Assembly (NCBI RefSeq): GCF_023169945.1
Contig: NZ_AP025591.1
Location: 4,894,481-4,958,480 of the forward strand
Reading direction: 5' to 3'
Source of the DNA: Anaeromyxobacter oryzae
GTDB lineage: Bacteria; Myxococcota; Myxococcia; Myxococcales; Anaeromyxobacteraceae
DNA length: 64,000 bases
Below are positions 16,183 through 28,757 of the stretch, in pieces. Numbering within the stretch: the stretch's first letter is position 1; every line of letters begins with the position of its first letter. Made by a program: the position numbers and the translations under genes. Under the pieces are notes generated by a model that was given only the letters and a program-made list of their open reading frames with translations, was not told the DNA's origin and did not search any database.

Positions 16183-17241
16183 TCAGCGCACCGCCTCGAG
16201 CACGCGCGCGGCGCCGCGCTCTGCTCCGCCGAGGTCCATCGCCCCGGCCCCCGGCCGCCCCGCCGCGAGCACCCGCCGCACCGCGTCCCCGATCCGGCCT
16301 GCCCGGACGTCGTCGCCGGGCACGTGCACGCACGGCAGGAGGCGCACCATCTCGCGCACGAGCACCGGGTACTCCGGGAAGTCGCCGCGGTCGGTGTAGA
16401 CGAGCGGCGTCCCGGCCGCGACGCAGTCCGAGACGATGCCGTAACCCGGCTTCGTGACGACCGCGTCCGCCGCGCCGATGACGTCGGGGTAGTCGAGCCC
16501 GAGCGCGTCGAGCCGCCCGGTCCGGACGTCCTCCGGCAGGATCCAGGAGAGCCCCCGCTCCTCCGCGAGCCGCGCCCGGTCGAGGCCGGGTAGCCCGACG
16601 CCGCCGAACGAGACCAGCACCGCCGGGCGCGCGTCCAGGCCGAGCCGGCGCCGGGCCTCGGCGCGCTCGACCCGTGGCCGGCGCGCCACGAGGCCGATGC
16701 GCTCGCGGCGCGGGAAGACCGAGACGTCACCGGTGAAGGGGAGCTCGAGCAGCAGGTCCGTCCCGGCGTAGGCACGGGCGGCCCGGTCCGCGTGCGCGGC
16801 GAGCGACGGCTCGCGCACCGAGAGGTGGCGGTAGATCCAGTCCCAGGAGAAGTTCCCGAGGGCGAGGCCCGGGACGCCGGCCGCGCGCGCCGCCGCGAAC
16901 GCGAGGGGAGGGAGATCGCCGAGCACGGCCCGCGTGCCGCTCTCGCGGAGGAACGCCACCTCGTCCGCGAGGCGCGCGTCCCATGTCGCGTCGAACGCGG
17001 CGCACCGCGCGGCCGTCGCGGGCTCGTCGATGACGAGCGCGTCGCGCTGGACGAGGCCGACGTCGCAGGCGACCCGCCGGAGCGTCAGGTCACCGGGCAC
17101 GGCGCGGCGGACGAGCGGCTCCGGGACGGTTCCGACGATCGTGATCGGCAGCCGGGGGGCCCGGGTGCGGACGGCGCGGAGGACCTCGCAGAGGCGGGTG
17201 AGGTGGCCGTAGCCGTGGCCCGAGACGTAGGCGGCGAGCAT
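16183..17241 (-). CDS. Glycosyltransferase of the MurG/L-arabinokinase N-domain type
   Basis: 352 residues. It begins MLAAYVSGHGYGHLTR, and the GHGYGH glycine-rich loop near the N terminus is typical of GT-B enzymes related to the N-terminal domain of L-arabinokinase and to MurG. The C-terminal half carries the donor-site pattern of this fold: VLVSFGGVGL, WILPEDV, and AADAVVTKPGYGIVSDCVAAGTPLVYTDRGDFPEY, the region that grips the nucleotide-sugar. The acceptor is unknown. The reading frame stays open well upstream on this strand, but the GHGYGH loop must be N-terminal, fixing the start at 17241. It is divergent from the trihaem gene at 17335 with 93 bases between. Confidence 0.8.
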   Translation of the reverse strand: MLAAYVSGHGYGHLTRLCEVLRAVRTRAPRLPITIVGTVPEPLVRRAVPGDLTLRRVACDVGLVQRDALVIDEPATAARCAAFDATWDARLADEVAFLRESGTRAVLGDLPPLAFAAARAAGVPGLALGNFSWDWIYRHLSVREPSLAAHADRAARAYAGTDLLLELPFTGDVSVFPRRERIGLVARRPRVERAEARRRLGLDARPAVLVSFGGVGLPGLDRARLAEERGLSWILPEDVRTGRLDALGLDYPDVIGAADAVVTKPGYGIVSDCVAAGTPLVYTDRGDFPEYPVLVREMVRLLPCVHVPGDDVRAGRIGDAVRRVLAAGRPGAGAMDLGGAERGAARVLEAVR

Positions 17242-17334
17242 CGGGCGCGCATTCTGGCACGGCAGCGTCCCCTCGCGAGAGCGCACACGGACGGGGAGCG
17301 GCCCGGCTCCGTGCCGCGTGCCGACACTTCCTCC

Positions 17335-17877
17335 ATGCGGCTCCTCCTGCTCGCGCTGCCTACCTTCGCCGTGCTCGGGAGCGCCGCCCGGGCGAGCGAG
17401 CCTCCGGCCAGCGAGGCTCCAGCCGTCCGCGCGCAGGGCCGGTGCGCGCTCACCGCGCAAGCGCCCGCGCACGGCGCCGACGCAGCGCGGACCGCGGCGC
17501 GGACCGCGGACTGCATCGCCTGCCACGCGCGCGACGCCCACGCCGCCGGTGGCTCGCATCCGGTCGGGATCCCCTACGAAGCCGCCGCCGCGCCTGCCGG
17601 CGCAACCGCTCGTCGCGGCATGCTCCGCGCGGCAGCCGAGGTCGTCTCGCGCGGCGTGTTCCTGCCGGAGGGCCGGATCGAGTGCGTGACGTGCCACGAC
17701 CCGCGCTCCCCCTGGAAGAACCACCTGGCGATCCCGCCGGGCGCCGTGGCGCGGCCCGCCGTCGACCCGCGGCGGCTGGAGACGTACACGCGCCCGAGCT
17801 CGACGTTTGCGGCGACGGCGGCGGGCGCGGAGGTCACGCCGACGCCGCTCTGCCTCGCGTGCCACGCGTTCGACTGA
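17335..17877 (+). CDS. Small trihaem c-type cytochrome
   Basis: 180 residues. ATG 17335 starts a signal peptide ending AARA-SEPP. Three CXXCH motifs are present (DCIACHARD, ECVTCHDPR and, almost at the C terminus, LCLACHAFD), with His residues AHAAGGSHPVG between the first two as possible distal ligands. About 60 residues of Ala-rich spacer separate the signal from the first haem. It is a stand-alone periplasmic or surface electron-transfer protein. The arrangement differs from the doubled CHDPH repeats of the giant cytochromes, so it is not a fragment of them. Confidence 0.85.
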   Translation: MRLLLLALPTFAVLGSAARASEPPASEAPAVRAQGRCALTAQAPAHGADAARTAARTADCIACHARDAHAAGGSHPVGIPYEAAAAPAGATARRGMLRAAAEVVSRGVFLPEGRIECVTCHDPRSPWKNHLAIPPGAVARPAVDPRRLETYTRPSSTFAATAAGAEVTPTPLCLACHAFD

Positions 17878-17935
17878 ACGCGGGCATCGTGGCGCCCTTC
17901 GACGCGCTCGGGGCGACCGGATCCAGTCGTGTCCG

Positions 17936-20119
17936 CTACGGATACGTCGCGAGCCCCCACCGGCCGCCGTCGGTGTACAGGAGCACGAACCGCTTCGCCG
18001 CGTCGCTCCGGTGCCACACGAACCGACCGTGCGAGAGCTGGCCGCTGCCGCCCACCGTGAGGGCAGGCAGGGTGATGCGGCTCGCCGTCTGCTCGAGGAA
18101 GTCCCCGAGCCCGTACGTCCGGAGCTGGTCGTCGATCGTCGCCTCGCCCCACGGCGTCTTCGGGATCGCGGCGATGACGCCGGCCACCGTCGACGCGTCC
18201 GCGTGGACGAGGTTCACGCGGTCCGGCCGGGAGCTCGAGCCGACGTAGCCGACGGCGCTGAGCGTCGCGAACGCGGCGCCGTACGTAGTGTCCGGGTTCG
18301 CGTCGTACACGATGCCGGACGCCTCGAGCAGCCGGCTCCCGTCGTCGTAGAACCAGAACGACTCCCAGACGGTGTCCGCCGAGCAGGTCGCCTGCCACTG
18401 CGTCGCGCTCGTCGAGGAGTACAGGACGAACTCGTTCCCGTAGGACGCGTCCGCGAAGTAGACCGAGCTGCCGCTCGGGCGCAGGCGCACCTCGCCGGGC
18501 GACATCAGCCCGGGGTAGGTGAGCTGCGAGAGGGCGCAGGAGGTCATGTCGATCGACATCGCGTCCCCCGGCGAGCCGGAGCCCGGGGCCAGCCAGGCGA
18601 GGCGCGTCGGCGTGCCCTGGCCCTTGCCGACGTTGATGAGATCGCCGAGCGCCGCGCCGGCCCCGCCGTACGGGACCCGGGTGGTCGCGCCGGCGTCGAG
18701 CCAGGTCGTCGCGCAGTCGGTCGTCACCGCGTGCGTCGCGAGGTCGACGAGCGTCGCCGCGCCCATCCGCGGCACCACCGCCGCGTTGCCGTCCGGCGCG
18801 ACACCGAGGCCGCGCGGCGGGCTGCCGGGGAGCGCCACCTCGACCTCGGTCTCGGTCGCGGGATCGAGGATCCAGAGCGAGGACCGCGGCGACGCCGACA
18901 CTGCCACGATCCGATCGTGCGCGCGGTCGTACTCAGCATGCACGACGTCGTGCGGGAGCTTCCAGACGTGCCGCAGCGCGTGCACCGTCCAGTCGCGCCG
19001 CGTCGTGGCGATCCCGTCCGAGACGTCCAGGTGGACGAGGTACGACCCCTCGACGTCGGTCGTGAACCCGCTCGCCGGGCCGGTCGCGGCGGAGAGGGCC
19101 GCGCCGCTCCCGGCCGGCGGCTCGAGGGTCCACGCGTAGGTGAGCGGATCGAGGTTGTCGTCCGTGGAGCCGGACGCGTCGAGCCCGACGGCATCGGCCG
19201 CGTTCACCTGGTACGGCGCAGCGAGCACCGGGACCGGCGCCGCGTTCACGGAGGTGATGACGACGAAGGCCTGCGTCGTCGCGGTCCCGTCGCCGACCGT
19301 GACCGTCGCCGTGTAGGGACCCTCGCGGTCGGGCGTGAAGGTGGGGCTCGCCGTGCTCGCGCCGGACAGCGTCGCGGAGCTGCCGGCCGGGCCCGCGAGC
19401 GTCCAGGAGAACGTGAGCGGGTCGTGATCCACGTCCGAGGACGCGCTCGCGTCGAGGGTGACGGGGCGATTGCGCGACACCGTCCGCGCCGCGCCCGCGT
19501 CGGCGACCGGCGGCGTGTTCGCGACGGAGACGTGGACGGTCGCCGTGGAGGCGTGCGTGGGGTCGCGGACGGTCACCGTGGCGGTGTAGGTGCCGACGAC
19601 GTCGGTCGTGAAGCCGGTCGTGGCCGTCGCCGTGGACGAGAGCGCGGCGGCGCTCCCGGCCGGCGCCGCGAGCGACCACTCGTACGTCAGCGGATCGCCG
19701 TCGGGATCCGTCGAGCCGGAGGCATCGAGGACGATGGCCACGCGCTTCGTGGCGCTGCGATCTCCGCCGACGCGGGCGACCGGGGCGGCGTTGGCGGCGC
19801 ACCGGTGCGAGAGGCTGCAGTTCCCGACGCAGCACTCGGCATCGAGGCTGCACACGTCGCCGTCGTCGCGGCAGGTGGCAGCCTTGCAGACGCGCGACTT
19901 GCAGAGGAGTCCGGGGGCGCAGTCGGGGGTCGTCGCGCAGGCGCCGCCCGCGTCGCTGCCCATGCAGTAGCCCTGGAAGCAGGTGTTCGTGCAGCAGTCC
20001 CCGTTCGTGCTGCACTTCGAGAGGACGCCCTTGCAGGCCGGCGGCGTGGAGGAGGTGCCGCCACCCGCGCATCCTGAGAGGAGGAGGCCGAGCACCGCTG
20101 CCGAGCAGAGAAGACGCAT
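17936..20119 (-). CDS. Surface lipoprotein with Cys-rich head, PKD-like domains and beta-propeller
   Basis: 727 residues with lipobox LLSGC (Cys17). A cysteine-rich region (about 28-108; patterns CCTNTCFQGYC, LLCKSRVC and CCVGNCSLSHRC) resembles the disulphide-rich domains common in myxobacterial surface proteins. Three PKD/Ig-like domains follow, each with the DASGSTDPDGDPLTYEW-type signature. The remaining 350 residues appear to be a propeller (IVAVSASPRSSLWILDPAT, APDGNAAVVPRMGAATLVDL). No enzyme motif is visible, so a role in adhesion or polymer binding is likely. The gene stands alone, with 58 bases to the convergent trihaem gene and a long gap upstream. Confidence 0.75.
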   Translation of the reverse strand: MRLLCSAAVLGLLLSGCAGGGTSSTPPACKGVLSKCSTNGDCCTNTCFQGYCMGSDAGGACATTPDCAPGLLCKSRVCKAATCRDDGDVCSLDAECCVGNCSLSHRCAANAAPVARVGGDRSATKRVAIVLDASGSTDPDGDPLTYEWSLAAPAGSAAALSSTATATTGFTTDVVGTYTATVTVRDPTHASTATVHVSVANTPPVADAGAARTVSRNRPVTLDASASSDVDHDPLTFSWTLAGPAGSSATLSGASTASPTFTPDREGPYTATVTVGDGTATTQAFVVITSVNAAPVPVLAAPYQVNAADAVGLDASGSTDDNLDPLTYAWTLEPPAGSGAALSAATGPASGFTTDVEGSYLVHLDVSDGIATTRRDWTVHALRHVWKLPHDVVHAEYDRAHDRIVAVSASPRSSLWILDPATETEVEVALPGSPPRGLGVAPDGNAAVVPRMGAATLVDLATHAVTTDCATTWLDAGATTRVPYGGAGAALGDLINVGKGQGTPTRLAWLAPGSGSPGDAMSIDMTSCALSQLTYPGLMSPGEVRLRPSGSSVYFADASYGNEFVLYSSTSATQWQATCSADTVWESFWFYDDGSRLLEASGIVYDANPDTTYGAAFATLSAVGYVGSSSRPDRVNLVHADASTVAGVIAAIPKTPWGEATIDDQLRTYGLGDFLEQTASRITLPALTVGGSGQLSHGRFVWHRSDAAKRFVLLYTDGGRWGLATYP

Positions 20120-20262
20120 CCGGATCTCCCGCGCGCGACGAGGGGTCGCGCGTTCCCGCGCGGAGGCTACCGCGCCCGGGGGAGAGTCTTCGATGTCGTT
20201 TCTGCTCGTACAGCCTGCGTGGAGTGCGGGCGAGTGCGACGTGCATCACCGAGGGTGACGCG

Positions 20263-20326
20263 TGCGGCCCCCCTCACCCCGGCCCTCTCCCCCCGCTCCG
20301 CTGCGCTGCGCGGGGGGAGAGGGGGG
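20263..20326. repeat. REP-like GC-rich palindrome, copy 1
   Basis: Arms CCCTCTCCCCCCG (20283-20295) and CGGGGGGAGAGGG (20311-20323) pair perfectly over 13 bp. The left flank GGCCCCCCTCACCCCGGCC is also found at copy 3 (26713-26731). Confidence 0.75.
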
Positions 20327-20849
20327 ATCTGGTGTGCCGAGGTCGGAGTCGGAGTCGGAGCTCGGGCGAGGGCGAGGGCGAGCGGCGAGCGGCGAAAGCG
20401 AGGCCGGGATCGCGAAAGCCAACAGGCGCCGCGCCATACAGTCGGGGAGGCCCCCTCGCCCGCGCGCAGCCGCGTCGCTGCGTACGGACCCGATCGACAG
20501 TACTTCAGCCGCGGTGCACGCGACGTGACACGCGAGCGCCCCACCGAACCGTTCGCCTCGCGCGACGCACGCCACGCCCGGGCGCGAGCGTGGCGCGTCC
20601 GGGCGTGCCGCGGCCCCGCGCGCTTCGGCGCCCGATCGACCTACAGCGCCGGGTCGCGAGTCCGCGGCGAGCACGGACGAGGGGGCCTCCACGCGGGCGC
20701 GGCGCCGTACCCCGGAGCGCCCAGCACCCGTCGCCGGGCGGACGCGAAAGTGAATGGGACCGAGATCGCTGACGGGAAAGCGAATGCGAACCTGACCCGA
20801 GGTGAAGGGCGCGCCGGTCACCGTCGCGGCTTGACGTTCAACACGGTTG

Positions 20850-20877
20850 CTCTCCCCCCGCTGGCGCGGGGGGAGAG
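20850..20877. repeat. REP-like GC-rich palindrome, copy 2
   Basis: Arms CTCTCCCCCCG (20850-20860) and CGGGGGGAGAG (20867-20877) with a CTGGCG loop. The stem sequence matches copy 1 without the CTCACCCC flank. Confidence 0.7.
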
Positions 20878-20977
20878 GGAGAACATCATGAGCACCGATG
20901 GCGCGACCGTCTCGACCTCACCCGCTTCGACGGGCCGGTCACCGCCCGATGCAGACCTCACCGCTTCGACCAGCCGC

Positions 20978-24355
<3,378 letters not shown>

Positions 24356-24622
24356 GGTGGCACCTCGGCGCGGTGCGCCAGGTCCGCGGGCGGGATCGCC
24401 CGGGCAGGCAGGGACTCGGCTGCACGACAGGTGGCCCCTCTTACGCCCGGCGCCGGAACGGGGAGGAGGGTCACTCGGGGTCGAACCCAGGAGCGAACCC
24501 GCCTTTCCGGGGGCCGGTCGGGCGCGCGCGGCGGGACGCCCTGATCTCGCGCGGAACCGCCACCGTGCGCGGCTGCCGCGCGACCATCCTGCACGTCGGC
24601 GGGGGCGTGCTACCTTCCCGAC

Positions 24623-25009
24623 GTGAACCCGGACCTGCTGCTCTCGCGGGACCCCGCCTGGCGCCCCGACCCCGGAGCGGCGGCGGCGTGGCGGGCGCGC
24701 GCCGGGGAGCCGGGCGCGCCGGAGGCGCTCCTCCGCGAGGTCCGCTGGTGGGACGCGCACGCGGCCGCGCTCGCGGGCGACTGGGGCCGCGTGTCCGCGC
24801 TCGCCGAGGCCGGGCTCGCCGTGCCGTTCTCCGAGCGCGAGGCGATCCGGCTCGCGCTCCTGCACTGCCTGTCCGGCTCGCTCGAGGAGGCGGAGCACGT
24901 CGTCGCGCAGGCGGTCCAGCTCGGGGCGTCGGCGGAGGACCTGCCGCGGCGGTTCGCGGAGCTCTGCGCACGCGAGGGGCTGGACGCGGCCGCTGCGCGG
25001 TTCCGCTAG
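24623..25009 (+). CDS. Small hypothetical protein, helical repeat-like
   Basis: 128 residues from GTG 24623. The sequence is mostly helical and Ala/Glu-rich, with two TPR-like stretches (AALAGDWGRVSALAEAGLAV and HCLSGSLEEAEHVVAQAVQL). It has no signal peptide or membrane segment, so it is probably cytoplasmic. No clear ribosome site is visible. It is convergent with the DUF4091 gene, and the two stops interlock in CTAG at 25006-25009. Function unknown. Confidence 0.6.
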   Translation: MNPDLLLSRDPAWRPDPGAAAAWRARAGEPGAPEALLREVRWWDAHAAALAGDWGRVSALAEAGLAVPFSEREAIRLALLHCLSGSLEEAEHVVAQAVQLGASAEDLPRRFAELCAREGLDAAAARFR

Positions 25010-26832
25010 CGCTCCACCTTCCTCGCCATCAGCGCCTCGATCCGATCCGCGATCCGCCGGCGCGCCGCATAGAGGGCCTCCGGCGACGTCTCGGTCGTCC
25101 GGTCGGCGGCGGGGAACAGGCGGCGCGCCTCCTCGCGCGCACCTCGCGCGTCACCGAGCGCCGCGAGGAGGTGCAGGTACTCGTAGTCCTCCATGCCCTC
25201 GCGGATGAGCTTCAGCCGGATCGACTCGACGGGCACCCAGGTCCGCCCGCCGATCACCGCCGGGTCCCCCGGGTAGAAGAGACCGCCGTCGCCCTGGCCC
25301 CCGAAGGCGCAGAGGCCGCTCGGCCTCCACGCGCGGTCGAGGTGCATGATCGACTCGAAGTACAGCTCGCCCTGGAAGCCGTACGCGAAGGAGAGCCACT
25401 CCATGGCGCGGTTCTGCACGGCCGAGGCGTCGATCACGTACGACGGCCAGCCCGCCGCCGTATCCGCCTCCTGCGCCGCGCTGCACTCGTCCTCGGGGCG
25501 GCAGCCGTGCGACATGCACGACTGGTACCACCAGAGCTCCTTGCCCGGTCGCGCGAGGAACGCGTCGTAGCGCGCCCGCTCGCGCGCGAGGCCGCCGCGA
25601 TCGCGCCGCTCGAGCTGGTTCACGACGGGGCAGAGGATGTCCACGTCGTCCTTCCACCCGCAGGCCTCGACGCGATCGAGGTCGGTCGTCACGAGCGTGC
25701 GGAGCCCGGCGGCGTGAGCCGCGGCGGCGCGGCCCTTCACCTGCGGGACGCAGGCGTGCGGCTCGTCGAAGACGTAGTCGAACACCGTCTGCGGCCAGCG
25801 CCGCGCCTCGAAGTGCGCCCGCGCCTCGATGGCCCGCGTGCGCGTCCAGCCCGGATCGCCGTCCCGGCGGTAGCCGCTCCGGAAGGTGGTGAGCCGCGCG
25901 CCGGCGAGCGGCCCGGCGCCGTCGCCCGCGAGGAACGGCCCGGCGGTCTCGTCGAACCGCGTCCACCCGCCGTCCTGGGGCATCGTGTAGTACGGGCTCA
26001 TGAGCGTCACGCGGTGGAGCAGGGCGGCCCGCGTGTAGAGCCGCACGAGCGGCGCGGCGTCGGCCTCGTCGTCGCAGAAGCGCTTGCCGAGGTGCGCGCG
26101 GCACGCGACGTCCACGGAGAAGCCGAACGACGTCTTGAGGCTCGCCGTGGACGGGAGCGCGAAGCGGCGGACGTTCAGCCGGACCTCGAGCTCGGCGATG
26201 CGCTCGCCGTCCGACAGGACGTCGACCGTGCCGCGGTAGGGGCCCGGGCGCGTGTCGGGCGGCACGAAGACGTCCACCCAGATCGCGCGCGCCTCGCCGG
26301 AGGGGACGTCGATGGGGAACGCCGCGCGCCGCTCGCCCGCGTACGCGTCCACCTCCGGGACGAGCGCGTCGGGCCACGGGCCGCGCGCGCCCTCGACGTT
26401 CGACCGGTAGTTCACCTCGTAGAGCCGCTCGGCGTAGAGCCGCAGGTTCGAGGCGGCGATGCGCGCGTGGCCGGGGCCGGCGAGCTCGTGGACGCGGGCG
26501 GTCACGCGGGGCACGGGACCGCGGCGCCCCGCGACGACGATCTGGAACGGCTCGAACTCGTTCCGCGCGGCGTCGAGGGCGATGGTGCGCGCCGCGGGCG
26601 GCAGCGCGCCCGGGCGGATCTTGATGGTGCCGTGGGTGACGCCGACCGACGCGGCTCTCGCGCCGGGCCTGCGGTCCTCGCGATCCACCGGGGACGGCCG
26701 GGGGGCGTCGGCGGCCCCCCTCACCCCGGCCGTCTCCCCGCGCTCCGCGGGGGGGGAGGGAGGTCCAGGGATCGCGGCGGCCACGCACGCGACTGCGATC
26801 CCAGCGGCGCAGGCCAGAGCTCGAACGCGCAT
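25006..26832 (-). CDS. DUF4091 (GH123-like) secreted protein
   Basis: 608 residues from ATG 26832, with a hydrophobic signal-like N terminus. The body matches the paralogue at 28758: an N-terminal beta domain (ARNEFEPFQIVVAGRRG), WVDVFVPPDTRPGPYRGTVD, LPSTASLKTSFGFS, YVFDEPHACVP, YQSCMSHGC, and the DUF4091 signature GLFYPGDPAVIGG...SIRLKLIREGMEDYEYLHLL. DUF4091 proteins are related to GH123 glycosidases acting on amino-sugars. The DEP segment could hold the acid, but activity is unproven. Residues about 24-45 are encoded by an inserted GC-rich palindromic repeat. Unlike its paralogue it ends without a MYXO-CTERM anchor. Confidence 0.78.
   Translation of the reverse strand: MRVRALACAAGIAVACVAAAIPGPPSPPAERGETAGVRGAADAPRPSPVDREDRRPGARAASVGVTHGTIKIRPGALPPAARTIALDAARNEFEPFQIVVAGRRGPVPRVTARVHELAGPGHARIAASNLRLYAERLYEVNYRSNVEGARGPWPDALVPEVDAYAGERRAAFPIDVPSGEARAIWVDVFVPPDTRPGPYRGTVDVLSDGERIAELEVRLNVRRFALPSTASLKTSFGFSVDVACRAHLGKRFCDDEADAAPLVRLYTRAALLHRVTLMSPYYTMPQDGGWTRFDETAGPFLAGDGAGPLAGARLTTFRSGYRRDGDPGWTRTRAIEARAHFEARRWPQTVFDYVFDEPHACVPQVKGRAAAAHAAGLRTLVTTDLDRVEACGWKDDVDILCPVVNQLERRDRGGLARERARYDAFLARPGKELWWYQSCMSHGCRPEDECSAAQEADTAAGWPSYVIDASAVQNRAMEWLSFAYGFQGELYFESIMHLDRAWRPSGLCAFGGQGDGGLFYPGDPAVIGGRTWVPVESIRLKLIREGMEDYEYLHLLAALGDARGAREEARRLFPAADRTTETSPEALYAARRRIADRIEALMARKVER
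26711..26757. repeat. REP-like palindrome, copy 3, inside a coding sequence
   Basis: Carries the same GGCCCCCCTCACCCCGGCC flank as copy 1, then CTCCCCGCG and a facing CGCGGGG arm. It lies within the DUF4091 gene just after the signal peptide and is translated as a Pro/Glu/Arg/Gly-rich insert. Confidence 0.65.
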
Positions 26833-27159
26833 CGGCAACCACGGTCGTGCCGCCGCGCCGATCCCGCGACCCGCGATACGGCGCTCGGCCCCGCAAGGAT
26901 CTCCCTCCTTCTCCCCCACCGGGGGAAGGGCCGGGGTGAGGGGGCTCGTCGAGCCGCCGGAGCGCACGCGCCACCGCCCGCTCGGCCGCCTCCCCGCGCT
27001 CGCCCGCGCGCCACACCTTCGGAACGAACTTCCACCTCCGTCCCGCTCCACTTCCACGGTTCGCGCCGGAAGTCGCGCCGGCGTGCGCTGGCGCAGCGCT
27101 CGCATCCGGCGGAGCCCGGATGATTGCGCCCGCCATCCGTGCGGGCGCGCGGAGGGGAG
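26833..27159. other. Divergent intergenic region
   Basis: 327 bases between divergent starts. It contains a fourth GC-rich palindrome (26900-26945) and otherwise no gene. Promoters for both neighbours should lie here, but I could not place them. Confidence 0.5.
26900..26945. repeat. REP-like GC-rich palindrome, copy 4 (inverted)
   Basis: Arms CTTCTCCCCC and GGGGGAAG around ACC, followed by GGCCGGGGTGAGGGGG, the reverse complement of the CCCCTCACCCCGGCC flank of copies 1 and 3. So the whole unit is present in the opposite orientation. Confidence 0.65.
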
Positions 27160-28680
27160 ATGGTCGGACGACGCTGTTGGGGGGTCGCGCTACTGGCGGT
27201 CCTCGGGCTGGCGGGGATCGCGGCGTGCGGCAGCGGCTCGAGCAAGGCGCCGGTGACGCAGCCGCAGCCGCAGCCTCAACCGCAACCGCAGCCGCAGCCG
27301 CAACCTCAGCCGCAGCCACCACCACCACCTCCTCCGGTGGACCCCGGCTTCAAGTTCGGGACGCAGGGACCCTGGCCGGTCGCCAACGTGATCTACGGCC
27401 AGAAGGACGGCATCCTCGAGTCCCCCGTCGTCGCGATGAGCACGGACGAGGGGCAGAACCGCTGGGTCGCGACCCCGGACGCGCTGTACCTGCTCCGCCC
27501 GGGGGACACGACGTTCAAGCGGTTCGACGCGAAGGACGGCCTCCACGTCGTCGGCAACCCGGCCCACTACTGCAACGACCGGCAGATCCCGGTCGACAAG
27601 CGGTGCGCGGCGAACGAGATGTGGGGCGGCGCGGTCGATCCCGGCATCACCGCCCTCGCGGGGGGCGAGAAGGACGAGGTCTTCGTCGGCTACGCAGGCG
27701 CGCGCACCGATCCCATCGACTGCAACAACGACGGCAACGGCGCCGACTGGTGCGACCCGCTCAAGCACACCGGCAAGATCGACCGCGTGAAGCTGAACCC
27801 CGACGGCACCATCCAGGTCGACCGGATGGACCTCGTCGCGAACCTGCACGGCGGGCAGTACTGGCACGACCGGTACGTCTACCGGCTCGCCTACGACCAC
27901 CTCGTGCACGGGAAGACGCTCTACGCCGCGAACGAGCACGGCGTGACGATCCTCTTCCCGGACAAGTTCCGGATGCCGAACCCCGGCGAGTGGTGGGACA
28001 CGGCGTACTCCGAGTGGATGGGCGATCACCTGCACGCGCGCGTCTGCTTCGAGAAGCCATGCGACAACACCGACGCGAACCAGCGCATGGGCGAGTGGCG
28101 CGGACTCGCCATCGACGCGAACGGCGACATGTGGCACGCCGGGAAGTGGAGCGCGGGCCTCATCACGTGGGCCGCGGATCCGACGACCTGGTGGCAGCGC
28201 GCCGGCAAGGCGTACAAGCACGCGTTCGGCGATCCCTACGGCGGCCCAGGCTCGAACAACCCGCCGGTGTTCGAGGTCGCGCTGGAGGGGCACGACGTCT
28301 TCCTCTCCGCGGTGTCCGTCTGCCCCGACGGCAAGGTCTGGTTCGGGAGCCTCGGCGTCTCGGACGGCGTGCCGTACACGATCGCGTCCTACGAGGACGG
28401 GAAGGGCTTCAGCTACTACCTCGCGACCGCGCTCGGGCTGCCGGATCCGGCCGTGAAGGATCTCGTCTGCCTCCAGGACGGCCGGCTCGCGATCGCGAGC
28501 TTCTACGGCGGCCTGGTGCTGTGGGACCCGGCGACGAACACGTCGACGCCGGTGCGCGCGTCCGGGGGGCTCATCCCGAGCGATCAGATCGAGTCGCTGG
28601 AGCTGGATCGCATGGCGAGCCCGCCGACGCTCCACGTCGCGACGGACGGCGGCGCGGCCGCGATCCGGGCCCTCCCGTAG
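27160..28680 (+). CDS. Lipoprotein with Gln-Pro tether and propeller-like domain
   Basis: 506 residues. ATG 27160 follows GGAGGGG. Lipobox IAACG is followed by Gly/Ser and then a (Gln-Pro)n run of about 20 residues and a polyproline stretch, likely a rigid tether. The remainder reads like a two-component-regulator-type propeller or NHL sensor (VAMSTDEGQNRWVATPDALYL, ITALAGGEKDEVFVGYAG, GLAIDANGDMWHAGKWSAGL, VCPDGKVWFGSLGVSDG). Several Asp/Asn-rich loops (IDCNNDGNGADWC) could bind calcium. It lies between the two DUF4091 paralogues and may be part of the same surface polysaccharide function. Activity is unknown. Confidence 0.75.
   Translation: MVGRRCWGVALLAVLGLAGIAACGSGSSKAPVTQPQPQPQPQPQPQPQPQPQPPPPPPPVDPGFKFGTQGPWPVANVIYGQKDGILESPVVAMSTDEGQNRWVATPDALYLLRPGDTTFKRFDAKDGLHVVGNPAHYCNDRQIPVDKRCAANEMWGGAVDPGITALAGGEKDEVFVGYAGARTDPIDCNNDGNGADWCDPLKHTGKIDRVKLNPDGTIQVDRMDLVANLHGGQYWHDRYVYRLAYDHLVHGKTLYAANEHGVTILFPDKFRMPNPGEWWDTAYSEWMGDHLHARVCFEKPCDNTDANQRMGEWRGLAIDANGDMWHAGKWSAGLITWAADPTTWWQRAGKAYKHAFGDPYGGPGSNNPPVFEVALEGHDVFLSAVSVCPDGKVWFGSLGVSDGVPYTIASYEDGKGFSYYLATALGLPDPAVKDLVCLQDGRLAIASFYGGLVLWDPATNTSTPVRASGGLIPSDQIESLELDRMASPPTLHVATDGGAAAIRALP
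27259..27336 (+). repeat. CAG-CCG type simple repeat encoding Gln-Pro
   Basis: Degenerate hexanucleotide repeat (CAGCCG, CAACCG, CAGCCT variants) encoding alternating Gln and Pro. Synonymous variation between units suggests it is maintained at the protein level and is not a recent slippage product. Confidence 0.8.
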
Positions 28681-28699
28681 AGCGCGCCAGACGAACGAA

Positions 28700-28727
28700 G
28701 GCCCCGGCCGCGAGCGCGGCCGGGGCC
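28700..28727. terminator. Bidirectional stem-loop between convergent genes
   Basis: Perfect 12-bp stem GGCCCCGGCCGC (28700-28711) with GCGGCCGGGGCC (28716-28727) and a GAGC loop, midway between the stops at 28680 (+) and 28758 (-). T-tracts are weak on both sides. It may terminate both genes. Confidence 0.6.
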
Positions 28728-28757
28728 TCCATTGCCTCGACGTCGAGGGGCTCCGAG

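Larger units (their letters stand above)
20120..20977. other. Long intergenic region with palindromic repeats
   Basis: 858 bases between the stop of the pullulanase gene and the start of the lipoprotein gene, both on the minus strand. No open frame here has a credible start, ribosome site or protein signature. It holds two copies of a GC-rich palindrome (20283-20323 and 20850-20877) and, near its 3' end, short degenerate repeats around CTCACCGCTTCGAC. It looks like repeat-rich spacer. Confidence 0.6.

Noticed and set aside
27259..27336. CRISPR-like or satellite repeat
   Set aside because: Units are 6 bases, in frame and coding for Gln-Pro; there are no spacers.
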